Source: Glandiceps talaboti
Taxonomy: Eukaryota > Hemichordata > Enteropneusta > Spengelidae
Reading direction: 5' to 3'
DNA: 64,000 nt
Assembly (NCBI RefSeq): GCF_964340395.1
Contig: NC_135561.1
Location: 14,700,461-14,764,460 of the forward strand
Shown here piece by piece: positions 1-12,573 of this stretch (the stretch's first letter is position 1; the number at the start of each line of letters is the position of its first letter). The translations under genes and the position numbers were made by a program. The notes below the pieces were generated by a model. That model was not told the origin of the DNA. It saw nothing but the letters and a program-made list of their open reading frames with translations, and did not search any database.

Positions 1-477
1 TAGTATTACATATTGGGTTAAGATGTTATTACATATTGGGTTAGTGAAATAAATTGACTTAAGTGTCAAAACATATTGGGTTAGTATTTCATACTAGTAT
101 AAGGTATTATTACATATTGGGTTAGTGAAACATACTGTGTTAAGTGATAAAACATGTTGGTTTAGGTTTATTACATATTGGGTTAAGATGTTATTACATA
201 TTGGGTTAGTATTACATATTGGGTTAACGTGTTATTACATATTGGGTTAGTATTACATATTGGGTTAAGGTGTTATTACATATTGGGTTAGTATTACATA
301 TTGGGTTAAGATGTTATTACATATTGGGTTAGTATTACATATTGGGTTAAGGCGTTATTACATATTGGGTTAGTATTACATATTGGGTTAAGATGTTATT
401 ACATATTGGGTTAGTGAAATAAATTGACTTAAGTGTCAAAACATATTGGGTTAGTATTTCATACTAGTATAAGGTAT
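1..477. repeat. Higher-order satellite array, left part
   Basis: The basic unit is about 18-23 bp and is centred on TTACATATTGGGTTA. Units pair into a dimer of about 41 bp whose halves end in GTA or AAGATG/AACGTG/AAGGCG. Divergent units (starting GTGAAATAAATTGACTT at 44 and 414, and GTGAAACATACTG at 124) mark a longer-range order. The array continues past the left window edge and resumes after the inserted LTR. Confidence 0.9.
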
Positions 478-1244
478 TGTGGCGGTCGGATGATATCCTA
501 AGCCAAGTATATAGTGTTAGGTTGTTTTCCGTTGTTTCCTACAGTAATTACGACGTGGAGTTTGACCGGGAGTAACACTGGAAGTTGGCTACACGGTAAC
601 CTTCAGCCACGTAGGCAGGTCACATGGGGTATATTTTCCCGCTATTCCCAAACATGGAATACGGCCTCGAAACATGAGTCTTATTTGTAGTTCATTAGCT
701 TAATTTTGGCGGGGTTTTAGTGTATAAAAAGGGGAGAGTTTCTGAGATTTCGTTAGTCAACCTGGGGACTCACTGGATGCTGTAATTTCGGGGAGAGAGT
801 ACTCCGTACTTTCGCTATTTCGTAGCCGACTTCTCCACACTCACTGACCCGGTAAGCTACACTGGTTAGCCCGTCGGCCTGGTTCGTATATGTGACTGTG
901 GTAGATGCTGCACGAGTTGCGAGTTGTATAGTGGGAAACTGGGCCTTGTCAATACAAAACTAGACCTCTGTCCCTGACGTACCAAACTGCTGTCTTGTGT
1001 TATCCTTTAGTCTGAAATAAAAGTGACGGTTAGTCTGAAACGTACTTGCTGTGCGTTCTGCTCGTTAAGTGTAATTTATTGGGGTGCGAGACGTTAACCT
1101 TGCTGCGATCCCCGATCGCTCCATACTTACTGAACAGATATTACGTGGACTTGGACTCGCGGGGCTATTTGCTGGTGCCGGGGACGGGGATTCGAATAAG
1201 TTCTCACGGTAGATAAATAGCACGCACGGAGCTCGAGTGCGACA
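478..1244 (+). mobile_element. Solo LTR of an LTR retrotransposon inserted in the satellite
   Basis: This 767-bp block is unrelated to the satellite on both sides. It begins TGTGGCGG and ends GCGACA, so it has the TG...CA termini of LTRs. It is flanked by a GTAT duplication (474-477 and 1245-1248). The empty site, AAGGTATTATTACATATTGG, is intact elsewhere in the same array (for example near 103 and 1448), so the insertion point can be read directly. Inside are a TATA box (TATAAAAA, 723-730) and a polyadenylation signal (AATAAA, 1016-1021), giving a U3-R-U5 layout on the plus strand. No internal gag or pol coding is present, so it is a solo LTR. Superfamily is not assigned; a 4-bp duplication would suit Ty3/gypsy-like or BEL-like elements. 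Confidence 0.8.
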
Positions 1245-1722
1245 GTATTATTACATATTGGGTTAGAGAAACATATTGTGTTAAGTGATAAAACATATTG
1301 GTTTAGGTTTATTACATATTGGGTTAAGATGTTATTACATATTGGGTTAGTATTACATATTGGGTTAAGATGTTATTACATATTGGGTTAGTGAAATAAA
1401 TTGACTTAAGTGTCAAAACATATTGGGTTAGTATTTCATACTAGTATAAGGTATTATTACATATTGGGTTAGTGAAACATACTGTGTTAAGTGATAAAAC
1501 ATGTTGGTTTAGGTTTATTACATATTGGGTTAAGATGTTATTACATATTGGGTTAGTATTACATATTGGGTTAACGTGTTATTACATATTGGGTTAGTAT
1601 TACATATTGGGTTAAGGCGTTATTACATATTGGGTTAGTATTACATATTGGGTTAAGGCGTTATTACATATTGGGTTAGTATTACATATTGGGTTGATTA
1701 TTACATATTGGGGTGATACAGT
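1245..1722. repeat. Higher-order satellite array, right part
   Basis: This continues the array at 1-477 with the same dimer units. The GTGAAATAAATTGACTT variant recurs at 1391 and the GTGAAACATACTG variant at 1471, again 80 bp apart. The array decays at 1690-1722 with units reading ATATTGGGG. Confidence 0.9.
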
Positions 1723-1995
1723 AACAACCATTTACTTTATTATAATTTAGCCCTCAATGAGATCTTGACAATGTTTTATGATATCTGTGTTTACATTCTC
1801 GTCACTGGCTGTTTATTTTCTCTGCCCTGCTAACACTGTTTACAGTCTCTGAGATTTGTTACATTGAGAAACACAACATACTGGGCTGATATTTAAAGCA
1901 ATTGAAACGGTATACTTTTATACTGTGTGGGGAATCATGCAAACGTTTTACTTGAGTATAATGAGTTGTACATGTAAAAAGATTGTTTCACCTTA
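1723..1995. other. AT-rich spacer
   Basis: I see no gene, TIR or tandem structure between the satellite and the first family-1 element. Confidence 0.5.
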
Positions 1996-2340
1996 GGGCC
2001 TAAAGAAAATTGTGTGCTTCCTATTACGCTCAATTTTAGAATAGGTGGGTAGGTAGACTTTTTATTTTTATTTTATTTGTTTTTTCACGTGTGCTTGTTT
2101 AGTTCAGGTAGTTATGTTTTCCGTTGTTTTCCACATGGTATCTGTGTTATTGGTTTCTTCCTATCAAAATGAACAGGCATTACAAATTGTAAGAAAGTGT
2201 TATATGGTCAGCCTGTTTCCGCATCCACTATTTCACAATTTTCGCTATTTTATTGTACTTTTCTCGAATACGTAAAACAAAAGTTTAATGAAAATTAGGT
2301 GGGGTTGGGTAACCGGAAGCAAACAATTTTCTTGTAGGCC
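1996..2340 (+). mobile_element. Family-1 TIR element (MITE), copy A
   Basis: The left end reads GGCCTAAAGAAAATTGTGTGC. The reverse complement of the right end reads GGCCTACAAGAAAATTGTTTGC. These form terminal inverted repeats of about 30 bp. TTA occurs on both sides (1993-1995 and 2341-2343), compatible with a 3-bp PIF/Harbinger-type target duplication. The interior has no usable reading frame. Shared internal landmarks across copies are ATAGGTGGGGTAGGTAGA, GTTTTCCGTTGTTTTCCA and TTATTGGTTTCTTC. Confidence 0.75.
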
Positions 2341-5300
2341 TTATCGTGACGTTAACGTTATATGCCCCTAGAACACAACACGTTGTTTTTACTATAATTA
2401 TAATTATAATTGTAACAGGATTCCAAGAAATGAAAAGAAATAAAAACCTGTCTGATGTTTTCCTGTTACGAAGATTAAAAAAAAACATGATAGCGTGTTA
2501 TACAGAAATCTATATCGAGCCTGCATGGAAATGATGACTACTTTTGTCAAAAACAGAGTGTCAGTGTATTATGAAGGCAAGGTATAATCCTACCAATTTA
2601 TTGACACATATAGTCATTATTTCAAAACTATATTATACGCTACGGAATTGAAGTACTGACGTGTGTGACAAAGGTAAGGATATTTACAAACTATATATTT
2701 TGCAATTTAGTCTGAAATTTCTTTTTAAAAATGTCGTTTTATACACACTTTATATATTCTCCGTTATACCTAAATAACGATAAACAACATTTTCCATTAT
2801 TAATTATATTCGTAATTAAAACCGTTCAGGCACAGACATGGAAATTTTTCGTTGTCCAGACGTCTGTGTTTTGGCGCAAAAGACGTCCCCGGCAGCACTA
2901 GGCTAGTTTCGAGTCGGCGTTGTGATACACAAGTTCAAAATGTTGACTTTCAGGAATCAATCAAACAAACAAACAAACAAACAAACAAACAATTTGGAGT
3001 GTCCATTCTGGGGTGGTATCACGGTAGGGACACCGTGAAGTCCTATCTTTGAACGCCCCCCCCCCCCGGGTACTTACTACGGGGACGTTCTTTCCTATCA
3101 CGTGATCACATTAGATGTGGTCTTTAACTGATATAGAAACTGAATAGCATTATAGATTCATTCACGATTGATGGAAGGTGATTATAATAAAAATAACATC
3201 AAATATGTATATTGCAGTTGGTTGCTTAAAATTCACTCAGCTTATCCACGAATGTACACGTTAATTGCTAACCGTGCTGAAATGACCTTTTAGCCGAAAT
3301 CCTGAAGATGCAATCAGAACATGTACCAGCTGCACCATAAAATCAACTTACAAAAATGTATAAAATCGAACGTCCGTGAATTGCCAAAGCGTGTGATGAT
3401 AAACCTACATATTGCGTTATTGTATGAAGCACTGTGTTCTTACATTCAGTTCGTTTATTCATTAGCTCCGTGTTGAAAATAAAGATAAGACGGTGTCTAT
3501 TTAGGCGTCGCGTATAAGGTAATTGGATGATACTATCTTTGCATGTATCTGTCACCTGTCTCAGGTGGTGTACACGGTATTTTGTGTCTCCCTCAAACGT
3601 CTGATGTACCACTTTGTTTGAGCTCATCAGTAAGATACGTGTATCTTATCACTTGAATTATGTAAAGTGTCACGTGTTGTCGTTTAAAGACGAGGGTTTC
3701 AATCCAAAGTTCTCGCAGTATCTGTAGTGTTTTAAAAAAAAAAAAAAATGGAGCACTAAGGAACATATACAGGATCGTCCTTTTTTTCTACAGCTTTACC
3801 AAACGACAGGTTTTCACGTCTAAATTTTAACCCTTATCCGAACGTGGGCTTTAATGGCTCAAGTCTTTAAAATGAAACTATGTGACACAATGTTAAAGGG
3901 ATATCTCGAGACGTTGTGGTGGGGTTATGATATTGTAAACTACATAAAAAGTAGTATAATTTGGCCAATTACACAACAACCAAATACACTAGCAAATGAA
4001 GTAAACCGGGAAGAGTGAAATAAACGAAAATACAATTACGTCATAGTTGCCAGCCTTTTTGCCGTGACGTCAGAGGTTTACTGTCACCATGATAAAGTAG
4101 TAAATTACCTAGTCACTGGAATCACTAAAAATGAACGGATATATTTCAATATTACGACTGAATCTACAATAAACAGCAAATACAAGTTCTTGTTTTTCAG
4201 TATTTCGGTGAAAGTGTTAAATAGTCTACAGGCAATTTTGATTCTAGTACGGGTGCGTGAAATATGTGGTATTCGTGTCCAACAATTGTGTATTTACGTT
4301 TACATGAATTCTACTCACGTTTGTCAATAAAATGTCAGCCTATCATTTAATTCAAACGTTCGAAGGATTTATTCTCGTTGTTAGGCAACGAGTCGAAACA
4401 ATTATACATAGCAGCGAGTGTCTCGTCACAAATACGTGCAACGACTTCGTAATAATACTCACTGGGTTCGTCGAAGCAATAGTTATGTGCAGATAGTATG
4501 ATAAGAATACGACCCTGGATTTGATGTATCAAATTTAATACCTGGAAACTGTTCACATTTGACGTAAGAAAAATCTCGACTGATAATATCTGATGAAGAA
4601 TTTATATTAAGGAAAGGCGCTAACTCTGACATCTGTACGTAAAACAGGGTTATAACCAGTTTTGTCTCTAGTGGGAAAAGTGTATAAAATTTATATCCCA
4701 GGTTAAAGTGACAAAAACAGACGACGGTCTCGTTTGTTTATAATATCATTTTACTCGTAAAAAGCATATATCAGTATTTCTCTTTTAAAAAAAAATACAT
4801 ATAGAAAGCGTTCATTTGACCTTATTTAACAATATGTGCTCCCTTCGATGACATCTTTGACATTATTTTTTCGGGGGAACTTGAAATATGGACAAGGTAG
4901 ATTTATATTTGGAAGCTTGTAAATGTACAAATCGACTGTCTCTCGTATAAGAGTTGACTACTGTATCTTGATGAACAGTGTGCTTCAGGTGAACATTAAC
5001 ATTTATTTAGTTGCCATATATATATATGACTGCGATCAAATGATGTATATTCATTTTGGATTTTTTCAGTGCAGCAGTGCCACACTACGAATATTTTATT
5101 AACAAATGACTGTAAAAATGTTTCAACACAATTGTAACATTGTCTTCTTACTAGCATATACATGTATCATCATTATTGTCTTTCTGGAATTCTACATTTT
5201 AAAACTCACATTCGTATCTATGGTAGCTATGTAAACATAACTGACACGACAATTGGCGCACTGTGTCGGACATGATTGTTCCCACTTCAGTCTTCAGACG

Positions 5301-5474
5301 AATTAAAACAGAAATGTAATTAGGTATATAAGTAAATTTAAGAGGTATAATTATAGTAAAAAAATGTTTTGCCAAAAAAATGATAAAAATAAATGACGTG
5401 TTATTATGCTTTAAAATATAGTTGCCGTTTATCTCATGTGTCGCATGCAAAAGAGGAACGTGAAGTCGGTAGAA
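2341..5474. other. Intergenic, no supported gene
   Basis: Only short frames without recognisable domains occur here. It contains a (CAAA)n run at about 2960-2990, a poly-C tract at 3055-3067, a poly-A run near 3734, and a perfect CRE octamer (TGACGTCA) at 4065-4072. The open frames at 3343-3627 and 4064-4330 show no family signature. Confidence 0.5.
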
Positions 5475-5945
5475 TCAGGTGCAGTTAACGAAGCAAACAG
5501 CTTTTCAGTGGGCAATTTTGTTGGACCGGTAGTGGGAGGGGAGCCGAAATAAGGAAGAATTGTGGCGGGGAAGTCCTGATTTTGATACTGTGGGAGGGGA
5601 AAACATGGAATTGTGGAGGGGGAAGGGTGTACATTGTGTACGTCAAAATGAATTGTTGGTATAGCGGAAAGCACAAATGTTTTCCTGGTGGAGAGTGGGT
5701 AAATCATCCAAAATGTTGGGTAGGCAGTGGGTTGGCGGGAAAGTTGAGACCCACTGGGAGGGATGGCAGATCGATATCCCCATCACAAACAGTGGGAGGG
5801 CACATAAGAACAATTAAACACCCCCCCACCACCACAATTGACATTGTTATCTTGCGGGGGGGGGGGCAATTCTATTAATAACATCATTTTGGTGTGAAAC
5901 AACATAAAATGAATGAAGATCATAAATCTGCCGGTTGACTGCACA
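5475..5945 (+). repeat. Dispersed G-rich repeat (family 2), copy 1
   Basis: It aligns along about 470 bp with 7602-8068. Shared landmarks are CAGGTGCAGT, TGGCGGGGAARTCCTGATTT, TTGTTGGTATAGCGGAAAG and GTTTTCCTGGTGGAGAGTGG. The many short overlapping frames here are a by-product of the repeat. Its class is unknown. Confidence 0.75.
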
Positions 5946-7601
5946 ATGTATAGTATGAATTCGGAGAACAAGTATTTTACTGCAAAACACTTGTAACATA
6001 CGAAACAAGAGCGAGCAATTGTGCTCATATTTCATGAAAGATAACACGAACACGATTGTCTGTGTATCTCGATAATGATATATACAATTTGATCTAAATT
6101 TTTTAGATTGTATGAAAGATACCATACATCATTCATGACGACTTCAAAGCAATGCGATTGAATCTTCCCTGTATCTGCTCGCCAGACACCAGACATGATT
6201 TCGGCAGGTGGTTCAGTGTTTATCTTGTCATTCTAAGCATTTTTTTTAATGTTGCCATTACAAAGTACCCTACATTTTTTGTGATGGAGTTTTTTTTAAT
6301 GAATTAATACATTTATTATGAACTTGAAGAAATGTGTTTGAAAAGTAAATTGGATTGTAGTCTTATTCGTGTCAATGATTATTGTGGATATAAGCCTGTT
6401 GTCACTGTGTCTGTATCAATCACTCTTATTTTAAAGGGGAACTCGCGGAGTGTACATATTTATTTATTTATTTATTTATTTTTTTTTTGGGGGGTGTATT
6501 TTTTCCCTACATATTAAAAGCTATGCCCAGTATTCTACTTACTGATATATACTTAACCATCACTTGTAATTAACCGAACTCAAACCTGGTATTGAGATAT
6601 AACTTCCAATGACGTCATTTATTATACGTACCAAATAATGTAAAGGAACTCCCTCCTATGCATTCATCGGGTCTAGTAATGCCAGAAGACAAATTGTAAT
6701 GTCATAGAAGGCACACATCGACATTAACATTACACTAGAATAGTTTTCTTAATAAGTAGTTTCCCTCGAGTAAAAAGCTTATATACTCAGCTTCACTATT
6801 TGTTTCTGCCGTTGTTAATACATTTGAAATCCATTCATATAAAATATACATGGACCATATCTGATCGTTTGCTGTGTTAGGTTTTGTTTCCTTTGAAGAG
6901 TGATATGTGTTCTACTGATACCTGAGATTTGTATGCGTAGCATCGCAGTTAAGCAAACTCAATGAAGAACTCGTTGACGTAATATAATTATCTGATGCAC
7001 GCTAAATTTACCTATAACAAGATCGAACAGAATCTCCTCATATGTCGCAAATCTGCTAACGATGGATGGAGCTTTCATACTCACTACTTCAATCCAGGAA
7101 CTAGATGGGGTTCTTGTCGCATTATATTTAGGTAAAAAGGATCAAAATAAGTCTCCAGTCTTTCGAGTTGGTCCACATCCCTTTACTTAAGTTTAACTGC
7201 ATTCACACTTGACGTACATGTGCAACATCATTACCTAAAGTGAGTGTCATAGCGCCCTCAATGTTTAATAACTACTAAACTAAAGATATATTAATATTCT
7301 AATACAGTGGAACTACAATGTGTGTTGTCCTAAATATCATGAACTCATCTATGAATAATAAATCTCTTAGGATATATAAATATTACATTATTACACTGTA
7401 GAGACAGGATCATGAGTAATTCAAATTAGATTTTATTAAAAACCCCGATACTCCAATTCTAATGTGATAATGGCCTCACGTAAACGATTGTAATTTTACA
7501 AAATTAAATTATATTATTGCCTTGAACACCACATTGTGGAAAATGAGTCCCCATGACAATAGTTGAAATTGTATTAATACACAATAAAGCTGTTTGTAAC
7601 C
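5946..7601. other. Intergenic, no supported gene
   Basis: It holds a (TTTA)n/poly-T run at 6460-6488 and a CRE octamer at 6610-6617. No exon-like structure is visible. Confidence 0.5.
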
Positions 7602-8068
7602 GACCCAGGTGCAGTCAACGAAGACATTCTTGCAAAAAGCTGTTCTTACGCAATTTTTTAGCAAACAGGTCTTTTTCGATCGGTAGCGGGAGGATAGCAA
7701 ACAAGGAAGATTGTGGCGGGGAAATCCTGATTTTGATACAGTGGGAGGGAAAGCATGAACTTGTGAAGGGGACGGGGCGACACACATTGTGTTCGTAAAA
7801 ATGATTTGTTGGTATAGCGGAAAGGACAAACGTTTTCCTGGTGGAGAGTGGGTAAATCATTCACAATATATTGGGTGGGCTGTGGGCTGGTGGGCAGGTT
7901 GAAACCCAGTGGGGGAGGGATGGCAGATATATTTCACCATCAGTGGGAGCGCGCTTAAAGACAGCTAAACACCCTCTCCACAATTTTTTTTGTATTTCTA
8001 ACAATACCTCTTGGTCTGAAATAACATATAATTAATGAAAACCACACATTTGCTCGTTGGCTACACCA
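7602..8068 (+). repeat. Dispersed G-rich repeat (family 2), copy 2
   Basis: This is the second copy of the family at 5475-5945, in the same orientation, about 2.1 kb away. It lacks the long poly-G tract seen near 5858-5866 in copy 1. Confidence 0.75.
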
Positions 8069-8639
8069 GTCCTGCCGATTGTTAACTATTAAGCTTTATT
8101 TTTGCATATGATGAGTGAAGAATGGTGCGTTATTTAGTAGGTGATTTTGACAAAATTCAGGACTCAAAGTGACCCCCCTCCCTAGGTTATAATGTGACCT
8201 ATGACCCCAGATCTATGATTGGATACTGGCAACTTTGAGAACGAGAAAAATAAATATATTAAAATTTGTTGAGAAATGCTAAATTTTAATCACTTTAACA
8301 CAAGTGGTAATCCTTACACTTTTTCCTGGAAGTAGAAGGTGACATATTAAAAACTGATTTATTAACTTTTGCCGTGTTGTGCAGATCAAACAGAGAATCT
8401 GCATCATGGATATCATTATATGTCACATACTACTAACTCACTGTATATGAAAACAAATTTCCACTGGGCTTCAAAAAATATAATGTTATCTACCTTTCTC
8501 CTTTCATCTTTGATAGTAGCCATGGTAACGGATAAATATTTTGTGAGGAGTATACGAGCATTAAAAAAATACCGCCAATGGCATTGTAGCACAACTGTAC
8601 AGTTTTTGAAAATGTTTATCCACATGCTGTTCCATGCTA
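8069..8639. other. Intergenic, no supported gene
   Basis: A 98-residue frame at 8369-8665 has no recognisable domain, and its start and end show no splice or promoter context. Confidence 0.45.
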
Positions 8640-9215
8640 TGTATAGGTGTTCATTTGCTGAGTAATTATACAGTTTCCTATCCCAGCCCTGTTGTTATCT
8701 TTGCAATATACCAATCGTTTGGCTGTTGCTATTGACGTTATCATGTTGCTAGACATATTTGCATACATTTTTGAACGTCCATTCACTTGCCCATGAATCC
8801 CTGATGTTATATATGCGATATACATCAAATGGCTGTTGATATGAGTATGGTCTTGTTGCTAGGTATATTTGCATATATTTTTTGAATATGTATTCATTTG
8901 TCTATTTATCCCTGTTGCCTGTTGTTATCTTCGCAATATACACGATCATTTGGCTGTTGCTATGGGCGTGGTCTTGTTGCTAGGCATATTTGCATATATT
9001 TTTTTGAATGTTTGTTCCCTTGTCTAAGAATCTTTGTGAATTACACCACCGTTTGGCTGTTGCCATGAGCGTGGTCATGGTTGCTAGGGATATCTGCATA
9101 CATTCTAAAATGTTTACTACTTGCCTACCAGATGACGTTTTTCATTTGACCAAAATATACTGACATTTAATTTTAACTAAGGGCGTGGTCATGGTTGCTA
9201 GGGCCAATTGTGACA
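8640..9215 (+). repeat. Minisatellite, 103-121 bp units (family 3, copy 1)
   Basis: At least four degenerate units carry GGCTGTTGCTATGGGCGTGG, then TTGTTGCTAGG, then ATATTTGCATA. The GGCTGTTG starts are at 8721, 8831, 8952 and 9055, and a partial unit lies near 9180. The same units occur on the opposite strand at 11760-12180. Confidence 0.8.
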
Positions 9216-9715
9216 AAATATATTGTAAAAACTCTGCAGAATAACATTTCTAAAAACATACCACCAAGTTTTAGTCTCATTGACCAAGTACTTTTTGAGA
9301 CGTACATTTTAGACTTTTAAAATTCACATTTTTACACCTAATTTTAATATTTCCTCATCTATACACACCTAATAAATGCGAGTCCAATCTGCTTAGTAGT
9401 TTTGGAATTAAAGATTGTTGGCTAAATTAAAACTCATATCTTATCCCTAATTTGCAAATTACTGATGGTATCATCATGTCGTGAATAAATCTTAATTTAC
9501 ATACCACTTAGAACGTTCCCACCACATTTTAGACTAATCTGCCTAGTAGTTTTGGAGTTTAAGTTTTTTGACCAAAGATGACATTCTTTTACCCAAATCA
9601 CATACCTGTGATGAGCTCATTTTGCTTTGAAATATTTCCCAACTAGACACCAAAAGTAATGTCCCCACCAAATACCAAGGCAATCTGTCGGCGGTTTTTG
9701 AGTTTAAGTCGTCCA

Positions 9716-9761
<46 letters not shown>

Positions 9762-9895
9762 TAGACATGCAGACAGACAGAGACAGACAGGCAGACAGAC
9801 AGAGACAGACAGACAGACAGACAGATAGACAGACACCGCACCATGCCTATATATAGCACTACTTAACCTTATCAGTCCAGTTGTGCTAAAAAGTG
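9216..9895 (+). repeat. Second tandem block, microsatellites and terminal segment of family 3, copy 1
   Basis: Degenerate units of about 110 bp share the theme CACCAAATTTTAGACTAATCTGCCTAGTAGTTTTGGAGTTTAAG (seen in part at 9261, 9370, 9515 and 9665). They lead into (AC)n at 9717-9758 and (CAGA)n at 9766-9834. A terminal segment follows (GACACCGCACCA to GTTGTGCTAA, 9832-9890), matching 12608-12663. The short ORFs here are microsatellite frames. Confidence 0.75.
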
Positions 9896-10141
9896 TTCGT
9901 TATCAGTTACCAGCGACCGAGTAGGTGAATTGGCCTATGATTTCATTGTTAATTCATTATTACTGTTAGATTACGGTACATGATAACACATTCGCGTTGA
10001 CGTACATACTATTACTACGAACTTTAGAAAGGATGGGGATGTATATACATGTATCATATGTCATTTATTTTCAATTTTGGCAATCTGTAATTCTCGGGAT
10101 ACGACTGGACACCGAACGCATGTCTAACTACGCACCCCAAA

Positions 10142-10497
10142 GGCCTAATATAAAAATGTGAGGTTCCGGTTACATTCAATTTTAGAATGGGGGGGGGGGG
10201 GGGGTAGGTAGATTTTTCATTTTATATTCTTTATTTTTTTCAGGAGTGAGTGTCTAGTTCAGGTTTTCCATCGTTTTCCAAATGGTCACTGTGTCATCTA
10301 TTTCTTCTTATAATTATCAGATGTACAGCTCATTACAGATTGGAAGAAGTTTTATATTGCCTTTTTCAGTTTCTGGCGACACTTCACAATTTTCGAGCGA
10401 TTTTATTATTTTTTCTCGAATACGTAAAAGAAAGTTTAGGGGCGGAAGTGAAAAACAAGATGGGGCCGGGTAAAAGGAACAAAACAGTGTTTAGGCC
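10142..10497 (+). mobile_element. Family-1 TIR element, copy B
   Basis: It starts GGCCTAATATAAAAATGTGAGG and ends with GTGTTTAGGCC followed by TTA. It carries a poly-G tract (10189-10204) in place of the GGTGGGGTAGG segment, plus the internal family landmarks. The overlapping 83- and 63-residue frames are not considered genes. Confidence 0.75.
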
Positions 10498-10505
10498 TTA
10501 GCTCT

Positions 10506-10705
10506 TAAAAAGACAGTATAAAACTGATCTTCCAATCTGCAATGGCTGTACATCTGATGAGAAGAAACTAATAACACAGAGACCATATGGAAAACAACGA
10601 AAAAACATAACTACCTGAACTAGACACTCACATATCAAAAGAAATCTATCTATCCCACCTATTCGAAAATTGAACATAATCGGAACCTCCCAATATTTTT
10701 TGGCC
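10506..10705 (-). mobile_element. Family-1 TIR element, copy C (partial)
   Basis: An inverted half-copy lies immediately after copy B. It reads from AAAAGACAGTATAAAACTG to the reverse complement of the left terminus (TATTTTTTGGCC). Copies B and C are therefore nested or tail-to-tail. Confidence 0.7.
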
Positions 10706-11189
10706 TAACAAGGGAGACTGTCAGAATATTGAATCAATTCTTCCTCTCGTAGCATTATCTTATCACCTTCCCTATAAATCACACTCAGGGCATCTCATTT
10801 CCTTGCATCGCAAACGTAAATGCCCAATGCACTCAAGATTTTACGTCAAATGTTAAATCTTTAAATAACTTGTGAAATTCATAAAGATGGAATAACAGAT
10901 GGTAGCTGATGAAAAACCGTGAAAAGAAATTTCAGAATTTTATCATTACAGTACTATTTTTATTAAATGTCTTTATATCCACTCCATTATGAGCTTAGGC
11001 ACAGTGGTTTCATATATTCTATTTGTTATGTTTTTAGGGGCAAGTAAACTACTTGATTAAATGGACTAGGAACTGAATAATGTATTCATGAATGAGAACT
11101 GCGTTATTTTGTGTCATGGAAATGATGGAAATATTGTTAATATGTATATAGCCGTTAGTATCATGTACAGTGATATTAAATATTGTCAT
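10706..11189. other. AT-rich spacer
   Basis: I see no gene or repeat structure here. Confidence 0.45.
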
Positions 11190-11326
11190 ATTGTTACTGT
11201 GTATGTATGTATGTATGTATGTATGTGTGTGTGAGTGTGTGTGTGTATGTGTGTATGTATGTATGTATGTGTGTGTATGTATGTATGTATGTGTGTGTGA
11301 GTGTGTGTATGTATGTATGTGTGTGT

Positions 11327-11357
<31 letters not shown>
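11190..11357. repeat. (GTAT)n / (GT)n microsatellite
   Basis: A mixed TATG/TG tract borders the family-3 sequence. The Cys/Val/Tyr/Met-rich frames across it are artefacts. Confidence 0.95.
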
Positions 11358-12518
11358 AGCGACTTAAACTCAAAAATCGTCAGACGGATTGCCTTGGTAT
11401 TTGGTGAGGACATAATACTGGTGGTGTCCAGTTGATGTGAAAATGATTGAACCAAGGGTATATGAGATAAAAAAAAAACGTGATTCCTGGCATGAGAAAA
11501 CGTTTCCAGTCTTTGTCTGGAATGAAAGGTTATTATTGGTATAACGAGGTAATTTACACCTATTTGCCAATGGTACCATTGTTTTTAGCACAACTTATCT
11601 ATTTAAAGACAGGCTCATTCATGCTATAGACATGAGACCTGATAAAGAGTTTTGTCCGTCTGTTAGTCTGCCTCTATTTTGGTGACTTAAACTTAAGGTC
11701 AAAACAACTGGAAAGAGTATTTTGATATTGGACAGGCCAAGGGATGTTGCTTTCTGTCACTAGGTAGGATACGACAACTTATACATATCTGCCTAGCAAC
11801 AAGACCACACCCATAGCAACTGCCAAATGTTGTTACGTATTGCAAATGTAACAACAAGAATATGTAGGCAAGTGAATAAACATTTTACAATGTTTAAGAA
11901 TATGCCTCGCATCAAGACTACACCCATAGCAAGTCATATGGTCATATTGCAAAGATAAAAACAGGATTGTGTAGGTAAGTGGATAAACATTCAAAAAAGT
12001 GTATGCAGATGTGCCTCGCAACAAGACCACATGCATAGAAACAATCAAATGATGGTGTATATTGCAAACGATGTTGACTTGAAAATAGGGATAGGCAGGC
12101 ATGTCGATAAACGACTTTAAAATGGTCCCATGTTTGCCTAGCGACAAGACCATGTCCATAGCAACAATCAGATGATGTATGTTTCCAAAAGGTAACAACA
12201 GGGATAGTTAGGCAAGTAGATAAATATTTTTAAATTACCAAACTAAAGTGATTGTGCATATTGCATGGGTAACAACAAAGATGAACACAGTTGTGTTATA
12301 AATTATGCCATTGGAGCTCTGTTTAACATTTTGCATACAAGCAAACATTTTTATATTTTACGTACAAATAATACATGCACCCACTTACCTGTAGATCTAC
12401 CTACCTACTTACTGTATATCTATCCTCCACACCCATACATACATACATACATACATACATACATACATACATACATACATACATACATACACAAACAGAC
12501 AGACATACATACATACAT

Positions 12519-12573
<55 letters not shown>

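Noticed and set aside
1-1722. Regularly spaced short repeats resembling a CRISPR array
   Set aside because: The units are contiguous without unique spacers, the genome is animal, and the pattern is a satellite.
5429-5878. Overlapping frames on both strands of 92-98 residues
   Set aside because: They fall in a dispersed repeat also found at 7602-8068, and the frames are not conserved between copies.
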